Source: Paenibacillus sp. ACRRX (GTDB lineage Bacteria > Bacillota > Bacilli > Paenibacillales > Paenibacillaceae). From it: 64,000 bases of DNA. A program made the translations under genes and the position numbers. The stretch covers positions 1 to 64,000 of the forward strand of contig NZ_JAKRNK010000004.1 of assembly GCF_022346885.1 (NCBI RefSeq). The letters run 5' to 3'. Shown here in pieces: positions 26,100 through 35,630 of the stretch. The number at the start of each line of letters is the position of its first letter. Position 1 is the first letter of the stretch. Below the pieces are notes generated by a model. The model was not told where the DNA came from. It saw only the letters and a list, made by a program, of their open reading frames with translations, and did no database searches.

Positions 26100-27134
26100 A
26101 TGGCTAACATCAAACAGATCGCCCTTGCAGCAGGTGTCTCAGTTACAACTGTATCACGAGTAATAAATGGACATCCATATGTCTCTGAAGACAAGCGCAG
26201 TGCAGTATGGAAAGCCATTGAGCAGTTGCAGTACAAGCCTAACCGCAATGCTGTCAATTTGGCCAAAGGCGAGACCCGCATGGTGGCGGTTCTGCTGCCG
26301 TTTGCCAATCATCCCTACTTTGCGGGTATGCTGGAGGGCATTTCCTATTTTGCGCTGCAGCATCAGTATCATATCGTGTTGTGCCAGACGGATTACAAAC
26401 CGGAAGAGGAGATTCGCGCTCTAGATCTGCTGCGAGACAAGCAAGTAGATGGCGTGATCATCTGTTCAAAGCAAAGTAATTGGTCAGCTATTGAACCTTA
26501 TGCAGCATACGGCCCGATTGTAGTCTGTGAGTATACAGAGTCCACGGCGCTTTCTTCTATATATGTAGATTATTATGAAATTACACGTTATATCATGAAC
26601 ATGTTGATCGACCAAGGGCACCGTCACATTGGATATTGCATCGGGAGACCTGACAGCTTTAACAGCTTGAATCGCATTCGCGCGTATCAGGATGCACTAC
26701 AGGCCATTCAAGAACCTCTTGTTCCAGAATGGACTTTTGCGAACTGCTACCAATACGATCACGGGGCAGAGGTTATTCGTGCCATAAGCAATTTGCAAGT
26801 ACGTCCAACAGCGCTTGTCGTTGCTGGAGATCAATCCGCCGCAGGTATTCTGCTGGAAGCCGCCAAGCTAGGTATTAAGGTGCCTGAACAGCTTTCTGTC
26901 ATCGGGTTCGATAATATTCCGATAGCAAGCGTGCTTGAATTATCAACATTTGACCATTCAAGTTACGATATTGGCTGTCTGGCTTTTACAATCTTTTATC
27001 GACAATTACACGCAGACGTGCCGCAAGCAGAGAAGCATCAGCTCCCATACCACTTTATCGAACGTGCTACCGTTGGACAGGCACCTTCTTCCAATACTGT
27101 TCTGTCATATGCGAAGACGCCAGTTCAGGAGTGA
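26100..27134 (+). CDS. LacI/GalR-family transcriptional regulator
   Basis: 344 residues. The N-terminal helix-turn-helix and hinge read MANIKQIALAAGVSVTTVSR then VINGHPYVSEDKR; the rest is a periplasmic-binding-protein-like effector domain (VAVLLPFANHPYFAGMLEGI, VAGDQSAAGILLEA, VIGFDNIPIA). The ATG at 26100 is used because AGGAGG is seven bases upstream; the frame upstream is not coding-like. It is monocistronic, tail-to-tail with the transglutaminase gene. It probably binds a sugar or nucleoside; the target is unknown, with an operator-like palindrome at 26017-26030. Confidence 0.9.
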   Translation: MANIKQIALAAGVSVTTVSRVINGHPYVSEDKRSAVWKAIEQLQYKPNRNAVNLAKGETRMVAVLLPFANHPYFAGMLEGISYFALQHQYHIVLCQTDYKPEEEIRALDLLRDKQVDGVIICSKQSNWSAIEPYAAYGPIVVCEYTESTALSSIYVDYYEITRYIMNMLIDQGHRHIGYCIGRPDSFNSLNRIRAYQDALQAIQEPLVPEWTFANCYQYDHGAEVIRAISNLQVRPTALVVAGDQSAAGILLEAAKLGIKVPEQLSVIGFDNIPIASVLELSTFDHSSYDIGCLAFTIFYRQLHADVPQAEKHQLPYHFIERATVGQAPSSNTVLSYAKTPVQE

Positions 27135-27155
27135 AGCGGTTCCTAGACTGGCGTC
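27116..27155. terminator. Hairpin overlapping the LacI-type gene end
   Basis: GACGCCAGT pairs with ACTGGCGTC, with an inner AGGA/TCCT stem, spanning the LacI-type stop. It separates two converging genes only 26 bases apart. There is no strong T tract on either side, so it may be a weak bidirectional terminator. Confidence 0.45.
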
Positions 27156-27160
27156 AACTA

Positions 27161-30097
27161 CTATTGGCTGCGGCTCTGTTTTTTGTCCGCACGCAGCCAT
27201 TCCAATACTCCTGCACATCCATCCACAAACCGCGTGCGGTGAATACGTTCCCCTTGATACTTGGCATATAACATCGCGTTGCAGTCTTTGGCAAACAATT
27301 GCAGCAATTGCACAGTGTCCTTATGCAGTGACAATTGTGACACCCCCTCCAAATACTCGTCAAGCGTCATGCCATTAGGGCGATGGCCGCAGCGGCGCTC
27401 AATGAGCTGCCAAGCCAGCTTGCCCATTAAAGGCACCCGCTCCGCATCATAATACTGCTGCTGCGACGAAACGAGCCTTTTTAACTGCCGCAGCGGAGCA
27501 TTATATCGCAGCATCCTGGCGAAATAACGAATGCTTAACAGTAAGGCTAGCAGTATAAAAATGAATAGGATGCTCCCCATCATCGGAATTTCGTCCCACA
27601 ACTGCCCAATAATTGTACCTCTTTTGGTTGACCTTTCCTGATCTGCTTGTTTATCCGTCAAAATCCCCTGCCAATAAGCCCCGCTTGTTATACGGGCCCA
27701 TTCCATCGAAGCCTGCTGTGACATGATGTCCATACCCCAAGCTGCTGCTTTCCTCCATCTCTGGAACTGCTGCACAGTATCGTCCCAGAAACTCGACCAT
27801 ATATGCCCCCAAGAACCATCTGATGATGCTAAAGAATTGGAGGCCGATCGTTCCTTTAACGGTAACACCTTGTGTTCCGCTGCGAGTCGCAGCCATTCTC
27901 CGTCAATAGGAGCCTGCACAACATCGGTATCCATTGCTGTACTTACACGCGGAGTAGTTGCGGTATCAGCAGTATGAACCATATTTGTTCTCCTCGGCGT
28001 AATGCCCAGTTGTCTCGTACCTTCCACATGATCCGCAGCTTTTAGGCGCATGGTGCTAGCCTGATTTGCATTACTTGTTAGACTCTCTGCTGTCCTAGCA
28101 GTTCCTCCTGCACGCTCAGTTCCCGCAGTCTGACTTGAATCCAATTTGATGGCTGACTGAACACCACTTGGCGGTGTCGCTTCAAATGCAACCCAACCGA
28201 CTTGCGGAAAATATACTTCCACCCATGAATGTGCGGCTGACGCCTGCACCACATATTGGCCCGGCGCTTCGACCTGTCCTGGGGCAAACCCTTTCACCCA
28301 ACGTGCAGGGATTCCCTCTGCACGCAGCAGTACGGCCATAGCCGTAGAAAAGTGATTGCAATAGCCTTGACGCTGCTCAAATAAAAATTGATCCACAAAG
28401 TCAGTGCCAATTGCTGGGACAGCGGTCTCTGCTTTGGTGTACGCATAATGGCTTAACAGATAATGCTGAACTCTTTTTACCTGCTCGTACCGTGCCGCTG
28501 CGGGTGATAGGATCTCGTTAGCCAATTTACGAACCCTATCAGGTGTTGATTGCGGCAGGCTTGTATACGTCGCCGTAATCTCACTTGGATCTGCGATGTC
28601 TTCCAGTTGGCTCCACTTTTCCCTATCCATTTGGAATATCCGGGTCTCGTATGAATACCTCAAAGGTATAGACAAGGAGAACTCATCCGTTTGATCGCCT
28701 CCGACAGCCCGATATCGTTCCCACGCCCGCTCGTACTTCAGCTTGGGCAGACGTTTACCGGCGTCGTAGTATTGTCCCTGTGTATAATCACTCGTATGAT
28801 CACTTTCCCAGCTTTGCAGCCTTTCAGGCCGTCCGCCAAATACAAGCGGCATCCGCAGCGCTTCGCTTGCTTCAAGCTGGATGGTTTGTGTAATCGGCCT
28901 TGACCAACCGAGCTTTGCAGCTTGCTTATCCGCTGCCTCTGAGCTTATAGCCCCCGATGGATCAAGTACTTCTGGGCTTAATGCAGCTTCTTCATCTGGC
29001 ACTTCCCAGCCACGCCCCGTATAGATGCTCTTGGATTCAACACGCCAGTACGTAGGCGCTGGCGTACTCGCAAGAAATAGAATCGCTGCATCATCGGATA
29101 CGGGTGCACCTAATTCTGTATCATCTGTGCCGTAGCCCGTCCTAGCTGGCCCACCTGCCAGACCTGCGGGCCCCTCTTTGGTTCTGCCAGCAGTCTCACG
29201 GATAGCTTGTGCAGCGGTATCCGCTGCTTCCTGTACCCAGCTTGTTAGAGCTGGCCATGATTTGGGCTTATCCCACTGTGCTGCTTGTCCCCATAAAGCA
29301 AATAAGGCGACTAGTCCAGTACTAAACAGCACCGTAGCCAGCCACCACCGAACCGGCCAAGCCATGTTCGTATATGTTCGATCCCACCTCTTCTGCCTCT
29401 GCAATTGCAGACAAGAGGCGAGCGCAGCTGTCCACGCTATCGTACGGACGAGCCCATAGGCATTGTCGGCGCCCAACACCATTTGAAGAATAACTAAATA
29501 AGCCAGTGTCGCCCCACTGAACAACAGAATGGAATGCTGTGTTAGCATCAACGACTGGATAAGCGCACACAGGATTACAATCCCAACGATGAGCAGAAGC
29601 GTTTGCAATTCTTCTCCGATTGGCGCCCATTGCCACTGGATCAAGCCTGCCCCAAGCAGCTGCATATCGACTGCTATGCCTGTATACAGCCTCGCAAAAC
29701 CGTGGCTGACCGCACTTACGTTATGTATGAAGTCCCCGCTCATACCTGTTAAATCTGCTTGTCTGCTCTCTGCCGCTGCACCGAGTACCCATGCGCTGGA
29801 TAAGACCGCAATACCGGCTCGGACGATCAGAAGCAACAGGACTCTTCTGGTAAGGAATACTCCTGCCAAGAGACTGCCCACAATCGTGCAGACAATTGGC
29901 AAGACATGCAGCAAGATTTCCTTACCTCCATAGTACTGGAGTGGAATGAGCCATTCCATAAACAAGCCGAACAGCAGTACTGTACATGTCACCTGCTGCC
30001 ACAATTGCACTCCATTCCGCTCCATGGCGTCTTTTCCATAGGGCTCGACATACAGCTTTGTTGAGGCATAGACCTGTTTAATGAGATGAGGCTGCAT
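27161..30097 (-). CDS. Membrane transglutaminase-like protein (YebA/TgpA type)
   Basis: 978 residues. The N-terminal 260 residues hold several membrane helices (DUF3488/TgpA-N type), then a large extracytoplasmic region with a transglutaminase-like core at about 540-640: catalytic Cys in RQGYCNHFSTAMAVLL, His in AAHSWVEVYFP, and the acidic residue in VAFEATPPSG. Another membrane helix (about 840-860) and a DUF4129-like tail follow. The start at 30097 overlaps the DUF58 stop by 20 bases and has GGAGG upstream; the longer frame adds 17 residues. It is third in the MoxR-DUF58-transglutaminase operon, the yeaC-yeaD-yebA arrangement of B. subtilis. A role in envelope protein processing is presumed; the substrate is unknown. 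Confidence 0.88.
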   Translation of the reverse strand: MQPHLIKQVYASTKLYVEPYGKDAMERNGVQLWQQVTCTVLLFGLFMEWLIPLQYYGGKEILLHVLPIVCTIVGSLLAGVFLTRRVLLLLIVRAGIAVLSSAWVLGAAAESRQADLTGMSGDFIHNVSAVSHGFARLYTGIAVDMQLLGAGLIQWQWAPIGEELQTLLLIVGIVILCALIQSLMLTQHSILLFSGATLAYLVILQMVLGADNAYGLVRTIAWTAALASCLQLQRQKRWDRTYTNMAWPVRWWLATVLFSTGLVALFALWGQAAQWDKPKSWPALTSWVQEAADTAAQAIRETAGRTKEGPAGLAGGPARTGYGTDDTELGAPVSDDAAILFLASTPAPTYWRVESKSIYTGRGWEVPDEEAALSPEVLDPSGAISSEAADKQAAKLGWSRPITQTIQLEASEALRMPLVFGGRPERLQSWESDHTSDYTQGQYYDAGKRLPKLKYERAWERYRAVGGDQTDEFSLSIPLRYSYETRIFQMDREKWSQLEDIADPSEITATYTSLPQSTPDRVRKLANEILSPAAARYEQVKRVQHYLLSHYAYTKAETAVPAIGTDFVDQFLFEQRQGYCNHFSTAMAVLLRAEGIPARWVKGFAPGQVEAPGQYVVQASAAHSWVEVYFPQVGWVAFEATPPSGVQSAIKLDSSQTAGTERAGGTARTAESLTSNANQASTMRLKAADHVEGTRQLGITPRRTNMVHTADTATTPRVSTAMDTDVVQAPIDGEWLRLAAEHKVLPLKERSASNSLASSDGSWGHIWSSFWDDTVQQFQRWRKAAAWGMDIMSQQASMEWARITSGAYWQGILTDKQADQERSTKRGTIIGQLWDEIPMMGSILFIFILLALLLSIRYFARMLRYNAPLRQLKRLVSSQQQYYDAERVPLMGKLAWQLIERRCGHRPNGMTLDEYLEGVSQLSLHKDTVQLLQLFAKDCNAMLYAKYQGERIHRTRFVDGCAGVLEWLRADKKQSRSQ

Positions 30098-31514
30098 AAT
30101 CAGGTTCCTCCTTTCGAGTCGGGAGAGAAGATGGCTCTTCAGCAGCACGTGACCTTACCTGCTTGGCATCCGCATCATCAGTTAAGGTCACCCATACAGC
30201 AATGCGGCACCCACGTAATTGTGTTTGTACTCGAGGTGCTCCATCCGATACCTCTAAATGGCTGATGACCACAATGTCGCAGCCTTGGACTTGCTGATGC
30301 AGTGCCTTGTTAGAGCTTGTCCTGCATACAGCGTCCTCGAAAGAGGATACATACTCACTATCCTTATCCATACATATGTCATTCGATGACATTAAAGGCA
30401 AGCTTGCTAACGCAATTGCGCGGCTGATTGCCTCCATTCCCACCTGCATTTCACCCTGATTAAGCCATATTAATCTGACCAAAATGCCTTGTCTCCAACC
30501 TATAGAGCACCATTCCGCTGCCGCATCCAGTGCTTCCTCCAGTAATTTCTGCTGATCCGCTTCATGACGAACCGACGCCTCCAGCCAACTCTCATCCAGT
30601 ACAATCGTGAGCTGCATCTTTTCTGCCTCGCGCGAGACTTTAACGGTCAGCTGTCTGTGCTTGGCATATGACCGCCAATGAATAGATCGCCAAGGATCGC
30701 CTGGCTGATATGAACGAAGCTCCGGTGTCGGAACACCTCCCCGACTATACGATACTGCTGTATCATGTTCCACTTGTGCACCATCAGTCTGTATAAAGGA
30801 TAATGGAAGATTGGTATTCGATTCCTTCCATTTCCCTGCACTCGGCATAATAAGTACGTCACTAGCGGGTAATCGGACATGATGGCTGTTCATCTTCTTC
30901 GTAAACCAGCCCCATATATCACCCGTGTACAGCTCTGTGCTTACAAATCGGTATATTCCTCTTGGCATCTGTGGCAGTAATTGCGAGTAGGCAAAGCTCT
31001 TGCGACCATTGGGATGGATCAGCTTAGTACTGCTCCAGTACATCTTATTTGCTGAATATGCCCCCGTAGAACAAGCTGGCATTCGATTCATGACACCTGC
31101 CTGATCAGTACCAGCGTGATAAGGATCGTACATCTCCTTTACCGCTTGAGTGAATCTATTAGGGTCTGACTCAGTTGCCCCCAACTCATCGCTTACCAGT
31201 TCCCATATCTCTTCCACGCGTATATAAAGCCAGGGGAGCCTTGTTCCTGAAGACAATGTAGTGCACCATTCCAACTGACTCTGAAAAGCCCCATTGATCT
31301 CTTCATTAATCTTTGTATAGACGCGAACAGGTTCTTCATAAAGAGCCCACTTGAACCACACGCCGTATAGCGCGTATAACGTCACCATTGCACCTATAAA
31401 TGAGGCGGCTGCATGCAGTTGCGTCCAGCCATAGATAAGCAAGACGATGCCCACGGCTGCTGTCAACACAATACGCACAACGCATGACTGCGCCTGCCTG
31501 CGTAGGCTCCTCAT
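30078..31514 (-). CDS. DUF58 protein (YeaD-like), partner of MoxR ATPase
   Basis: 478 residues with two N-terminal membrane helices (about 12-50) and the DUF58 signature ELRSYQPGDPWRSIHWRSYA near residues 265-285, followed by a VWA-like fold (LTIVLDESWLEASVR). DUF58 proteins work with MoxR AAA ATPases, possibly as chaperone-type partners of membrane complexes. Its ATG overlaps the MoxR stop by four bases, and its end overlaps the transglutaminase start, so the three are tightly coupled. Confidence 0.87.
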   Translation of the reverse strand: MRSLRRQAQSCVVRIVLTAAVGIVLLIYGWTQLHAAASFIGAMVTLYALYGVWFKWALYEEPVRVYTKINEEINGAFQSQLEWCTTLSSGTRLPWLYIRVEEIWELVSDELGATESDPNRFTQAVKEMYDPYHAGTDQAGVMNRMPACSTGAYSANKMYWSSTKLIHPNGRKSFAYSQLLPQMPRGIYRFVSTELYTGDIWGWFTKKMNSHHVRLPASDVLIMPSAGKWKESNTNLPLSFIQTDGAQVEHDTAVSYSRGGVPTPELRSYQPGDPWRSIHWRSYAKHRQLTVKVSREAEKMQLTIVLDESWLEASVRHEADQQKLLEEALDAAAEWCSIGWRQGILVRLIWLNQGEMQVGMEAISRAIALASLPLMSSNDICMDKDSEYVSSFEDAVCRTSSNKALHQQVQGCDIVVISHLEVSDGAPRVQTQLRGCRIAVWVTLTDDADAKQVRSRAAEEPSSLPTRKEEPDYAASSH

Positions 31515-32818
31515 CGGAACAAGCCTCCGAACCAGCTTGGGCCATCTCCTCGTGTCTTGACGTGACTTGTAACTGTCTGCCGAGCCGTTTCCTGCATAAA
31601 TGAGCGCCCTCCGCTGCGATGACGCTTGGCAGTTATACCTATACCCATTCGAACATCAGATCCCCTGCTTGAGCCGATGATCGCATGTTGGGTCATGCCA
31701 ATGCTTGAACTCGTACTTGCTCCGATAGTTGTGTCTGTATTTTTATCCACCCTATTATCCATCCTTGAACTCCCACGTATGCCCCTGCCCATACCCCCAC
31801 GCCTACGAGCGGCTCCGTCTAGATCACTTTGCCTCGTAAAGCTTGGGATGGGAATGCTAGCAATCGTCTCTCTTATAACGTTACCTGCGGTATCTTGAGA
31901 AAGGGCGTGCTTCAACACTAGCCGATGCGCCAGGACAGGTGCAGCGATTACCTTCACATCGTCCGGTATAACATAAGCCCTGCCCGACAGAAACGCCTGC
32001 GCCTGAGCAGCTTGCATCAGGGCAACCGTACCGCGCGGACTAACACCGAGCACAACCTGCTCATGTGTGCGTGTTGCTTGCGCAATGTCCGCCATGTAAC
32101 GGCATAACGTATCATCCACATGAATGCAGCGAATGCGTCTAATCAGCAGCGCCCATTCTTCCGGGGTAAATACCGGCTGTACCCGTGGCCGAGTCACACG
32201 TTCAATCCGACTCTGTTCGCGTACAAGCATGTCAGCCTCGCCATGAACATCCGGATATCCCAAGGATAAGCGAGTCATAAAACGGTCCAGCTCAGCCTCT
32301 GGCAGACGATATGTGCCTTCAAAAGCGAGCGGATTTTGCGTCGCGACAATCATAAAAGGCTCTGGCAGCGGACGTGTTACGCCGTCTACTGTAACTGACC
32401 GTTCTTCCATCGCCTCCAGCAAAGCCGATTGCGTGCGTGCTGACGCCCGATTCAACTCATCCGCCAATACAACGTTGGCAGCAAGCGGCCCCTCGCTATA
32501 GCGGAGTACTCCAGTCGCCGGGTCCAGTACCATGCTGCCCGTAATATCCGCTGGCATCATGTCGGGCGTCATTTGTACGCGACGGAACGTGCCGTCTGCA
32601 AGCTGAGCCAGCGCTCTCGCCAGCAGCGTCTTGCCTACGCCCGGCACATCCTCCAGCAGAAGATGGCCGCCGGCCAGCATCGTCAAGCAAGCCAATCTTA
32701 CAGGTTCCGGCTTGCCGATCACGACTTCATTAAGACGCTGCTGCATTTGTTCCCAACCGTATTGTACAAAAGTAGAAGTCCATACTTCTTTGGAATGAAT
32801 AGATTCATGGTTATACAT
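31511..32818 (-). CDS. MoxR-family AAA ATPase (YeaC-like)
   Basis: Walker A EDVPGVGKTLLARALA lies near residues 58-72, Walker B NVVLADELNRAS near 120, sensor 1 VATQNP, and the second-arginine region GVSPRGTVALMQAA, all standard MoxR features. After about residue 335 there is an atypical extension of some 100 residues rich in Arg, Gly, Ser and Thr (RRGGMGRGIRGSSRMDNR). The start at 32818 (435 aa) has GGAGGG ten bases upstream; earlier in-frame ATGs lack an RBS. It is the first gene of the operon with DUF58 and transglutaminase partners. Confidence 0.9.
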   Translation of the reverse strand: MYNHESIHSKEVWTSTFVQYGWEQMQQRLNEVVIGKPEPVRLACLTMLAGGHLLLEDVPGVGKTLLARALAQLADGTFRRVQMTPDMMPADITGSMVLDPATGVLRYSEGPLAANVVLADELNRASARTQSALLEAMEERSVTVDGVTRPLPEPFMIVATQNPLAFEGTYRLPEAELDRFMTRLSLGYPDVHGEADMLVREQSRIERVTRPRVQPVFTPEEWALLIRRIRCIHVDDTLCRYMADIAQATRTHEQVVLGVSPRGTVALMQAAQAQAFLSGRAYVIPDDVKVIAAPVLAHRLVLKHALSQDTAGNVIRETIASIPIPSFTRQSDLDGAARRRGGMGRGIRGSSRMDNRVDKNTDTTIGASTSSSIGMTQHAIIGSSRGSDVRMGIGITAKRHRSGGRSFMQETARQTVTSHVKTRGDGPSWFGGLFR

Positions 32819-32861
32819 GCTATCAGGTCCCTCCATTCTTATCATGGCGCTATCACGGTAC

Positions 32862-32922
32862 AACAAAGGCCCGGGACGATGATCACGTACGCGTCACGCG
32901 TCGCATGAACCGATCCCGGGCC
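32862..32922 (-). terminator. Terminator of the polysaccharide deacetylase gene
   Basis: GGCCCGGGA pairs with TCCCGGGCC across a 37-base loop that itself contains ACGCGT repeats. The minus-strand continuation is TTTGTTG, so the T tract is weak. It separates the deacetylase gene from the MoxR operon. Confidence 0.5.
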
Positions 32923-33018
32923 GCCCTATCAGATAGTGTCGCCCAATAGAATAGATTTCAAACCTATAAACCTATTACGATACGTACATCTCTACCTTTG
33001 TTACGGCTCAGTTCTCTC

Positions 33019-34515
33019 CTACTTTGTTACTTCTGCTTTTGTTTCTTCTGCTTTGGCATTTTCATCCGTTTGCGAACTAGACTTGTTTGGATCTACAACC
33101 TGAAGCTCATACGATAGGAACTGAACATGAGAGACTTCCAAGGCTTGCCGTAATGGCACCCACAGCAGGTTGTCTTTCATCTGCGTCTCCCAAGGCAGCA
33201 CAGTAAGTGTGCCGTCTATCTCGAGCTGCATCGGCTTGCCTGTTTTCCAGTCGATGGCCCACTCAAGGCCATTAATGTTTAACAGCAGTAATTCTTTGGC
33301 TTCATCAAAGGTAACTGTGCCTCCCAGCTTCTCTATCATCAGACGTACAGGAACATAGGTTATGTCCTGATAAGATCTGAACTGGTTTGACGCAAGCTCT
33401 AACTCACCGCTATCGGTCGTTACTTTTAATTGCATCAGAAGCGGGTCTGACTTCTGGATTGGAGGCTTAGGTGTCGTCCCTCCTGTAGGTGGCTGTGGCT
33501 GCTTTACAGGCTCACCTGTGGCTACCTGCACTAGATCAATATTCGCTTGAATCCAAGCTTGAGATACTGGCTTGCGATCCCATCTTTCACGATCGGCAAT
33601 TCGAAATTGTACCTGCTTCATTTCAGGAGTCATAACTTCAAAACTATAGCCTTTTGCTTTATAATACCGAATAATTTCCGGCAATGCCTTTACGGTTTCG
33701 CCGTGCCCCGTCCCATCGTGCATGAGCACAACCGTATCGGCACTCAAGGTGCCCTTCTTAACATCTGCTACGATTTCCTTGGCGGGTACACCTACCCGTT
33801 TGGAATCCCCGCTATCTACTGTCCAATCCATCACGACATAACCTGCTCGTCCCATCAGGTCAAAATATTGCTTGTTAAAGTTCAAAAATGTCCCACCTGG
33901 TGCGCGCACTAACGGCGGCTCATAACCGATCACCTCTTGAATGGCTTTACCTGTCTTCCGAATCTGACTCCAAAACCCACGAAAGTCTGAATATAATTCA
34001 CGATAGTTATGGTTATAGGAATGATTGCCGATCGCATGTCCTTCATCTGCTATTCGTTTCAGCACTTTGGGATACTGCTTTACTTGCTGCCCCAGTAAAT
34101 AAAATGTTCCTTTTACGTTCTCTCTTTTTAAAATATCAAGCACTTCAGGTGTATTTCTGCTTGGTCCGTCATCAAACGTCAAATACACTTTCTTGCTCTG
34201 TTTGCCTACAGTCAATAAGGCTGAAGCAGCTCCCGCTGCCTTCGCTTCATGCTCTATCGTTGGTAGCGAACGTTCAATTTTAGGTATATGTGCTGCACCA
34301 TCTTTGAGGATGAAATGAGCAGTGTTGGCCTTACGATACGGTGTTTGCGTCGCTGCTGATACAGGATGAGCTCTCCATTGCTGCTGTGCAGCCGCATAAG
34401 CAATTTCTTCACCAGCTGTGCGAACTCCTAATATGATTTCTCCCCCTATTAGAAGGGCAATGATACCCAGTATAGCTAACAATCGCGTTTCCATTCGCCG
34501 CTTTTTCTCTCTCAT
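33019..34515 (-). CDS. Secreted or anchored polysaccharide deacetylase with C-terminal copper-amine-oxidase-like stalk domain
   Basis: 498 residues. An N-terminal signal/anchor helix (LLAILGIIALLIGGEIILGV) is followed by the NodB deacetylase domain at about 105-300: motif 1 TFDDGPSRNTPEVLD, motif 2 HAIGNHSYNH with its metal histidines, motif 3 VRAPGGTF, and VMDWTVDSGD and VLMHDGTGHG. A Pro/Thr linker (PQPPTGGTTPKPP) leads to a copper-amine-oxidase N-terminal-like domain (YVPVRLMIEKLGGTVTFDEA), common in Paenibacillus surface proteins. It probably de-N-acetylates peptidoglycan or another N-acetylglucosamine polymer. Good RBS (GAGGAGG); monocistronic. Confidence 0.92.
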   Translation of the reverse strand: MREKKRRMETRLLAILGIIALLIGGEIILGVRTAGEEIAYAAAQQQWRAHPVSAATQTPYRKANTAHFILKDGAAHIPKIERSLPTIEHEAKAAGAASALLTVGKQSKKVYLTFDDGPSRNTPEVLDILKRENVKGTFYLLGQQVKQYPKVLKRIADEGHAIGNHSYNHNYRELYSDFRGFWSQIRKTGKAIQEVIGYEPPLVRAPGGTFLNFNKQYFDLMGRAGYVVMDWTVDSGDSKRVGVPAKEIVADVKKGTLSADTVVLMHDGTGHGETVKALPEIIRYYKAKGYSFEVMTPEMKQVQFRIADRERWDRKPVSQAWIQANIDLVQVATGEPVKQPQPPTGGTTPKPPIQKSDPLLMQLKVTTDSGELELASNQFRSYQDITYVPVRLMIEKLGGTVTFDEAKELLLLNINGLEWAIDWKTGKPMQLEIDGTLTVLPWETQMKDNLLWVPLRQALEVSHVQFLSYELQVVDPNKSSSQTDENAKAEETKAEVTK

Positions 34516-34772
34516 TCTATATGTCCTCCTCTATGTTATCTGCCTTCAGACTTTGCTTATATGAGCTAGTGCTCGTGGTATAAAGCAATTACTAGATTAT
34601 ATGGACATGCCGAGTAAAACATGACTGTTATTCTTCTATTTACAATGATTATCCTCTTTTGTTCTGATCATTTATAATATATATTATGTAGATTACAAGT
34701 TATGTTGGATATATACATTTATGTTTATATTATCATACATACGCAATTGTCATTGGGAAGGAGACTTACAAG

Positions 34773-35600
34773 ATGTTCATACGCAAAATACGTAAGCTGC
34801 GAGCTGCTAGAATGATCATATTAAACCTTATGATCGCCTGTGTTCTGCTGCTTACAGGTTGTGGATCTAACGAGGCAAGTGTGCACACCACAGAGCCAAC
34901 AAAGCTTATCGTGTCGGCGGCGGCCAGCTTGCAGGATGTGATGGCTGAGGTCAAAGCTGCTTTTCAGAGCAAGAATAAGGATATTGACGTACAGATCAAT
35001 TATGGCTCATCCGGTGCGCTGCAAAAGCAGATCGAGCAGGGCTCGCCGGTTGATGTATTTATATCCGCAGGAACTAAGCCAATGAATGCACTGATAAAAG
35101 CAGGTCTGGTGGAAGAAAAGATGAAGAAAGCGCTGCTCTACAACGATTTGGTGGTGATTGTGCCCGGCAGCAGTACTGCTGCTTGGACAAGCTTGGATAT
35201 GCTGAAACAGAAGGATATAAGCCGCATTGCGATTGGTGCTCCGGAAAGCGTGCCCGCTGGCATGTATGCCGAACAGACACTAAAGAGCGCAGGTCTCTGG
35301 GATGAGTTAAATAACAAATATGTGTATACGAAGGATGTACGACAAGTTCTCTCTTATGTAAGCACGGGGAACGCTGAAGCTGGATTTGTCTATCGTACAG
35401 ACGCTCTAACAACAAATAAAGTTGTCATTGCTTACCCAGTAAAATCGGATCAGCATGAACCTATCATCTACCCGATTGGAATCATCAAGAACAGTAAAAA
35501 TACTGCCGCGGCCCAAAAATGGTTCGACTTTATGAATGGAGCTGAAACCCAGCATCTATTTAAAAGCCAAGGGTTCCGAACCGCAACTTCATCGCAATAG
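34773..35600 (+). CDS. modA: Molybdate-binding lipoprotein ModA
   Basis: 275-residue extracellular solute-binding lipoprotein. The signal peptide ends with lipobox LTGC (Cys about 30). The mature start LIVSAAASLQDVMAEV and the oxyanion site INYGSSGALQKQIEQGSPVD are hallmark ModA segments; GNAEAGFVYRTDA occurs later. GGAAGGAG supports the ATG. It is followed 30 bases later by modB. From 34516 to 34772 the upstream region is AT-rich; I see neither a molybdenum-cofactor riboswitch nor a clear ModE-type site. Confidence 0.94.
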   Translation: MFIRKIRKLRAARMIILNLMIACVLLLTGCGSNEASVHTTEPTKLIVSAAASLQDVMAEVKAAFQSKNKDIDVQINYGSSGALQKQIEQGSPVDVFISAGTKPMNALIKAGLVEEKMKKALLYNDLVVIVPGSSTAAWTSLDMLKQKDISRIAIGAPESVPAGMYAEQTLKSAGLWDELNNKYVYTKDVRQVLSYVSTGNAEAGFVYRTDALTTNKVVIAYPVKSDQHEPIIYPIGIIKNSKNTAAAQKWFDFMNGAETQHLFKSQGFRTATSSQ

Positions 35601-35630
35601 CCTCTGCTCTTCTCGAAAGGATTAGACCGC

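Noticed and set aside
29529..29933. Plus-strand ORF of 134 codons within the transglutaminase gene
   Set aside because: Antisense shadow of the membrane domain; no RBS or family features.
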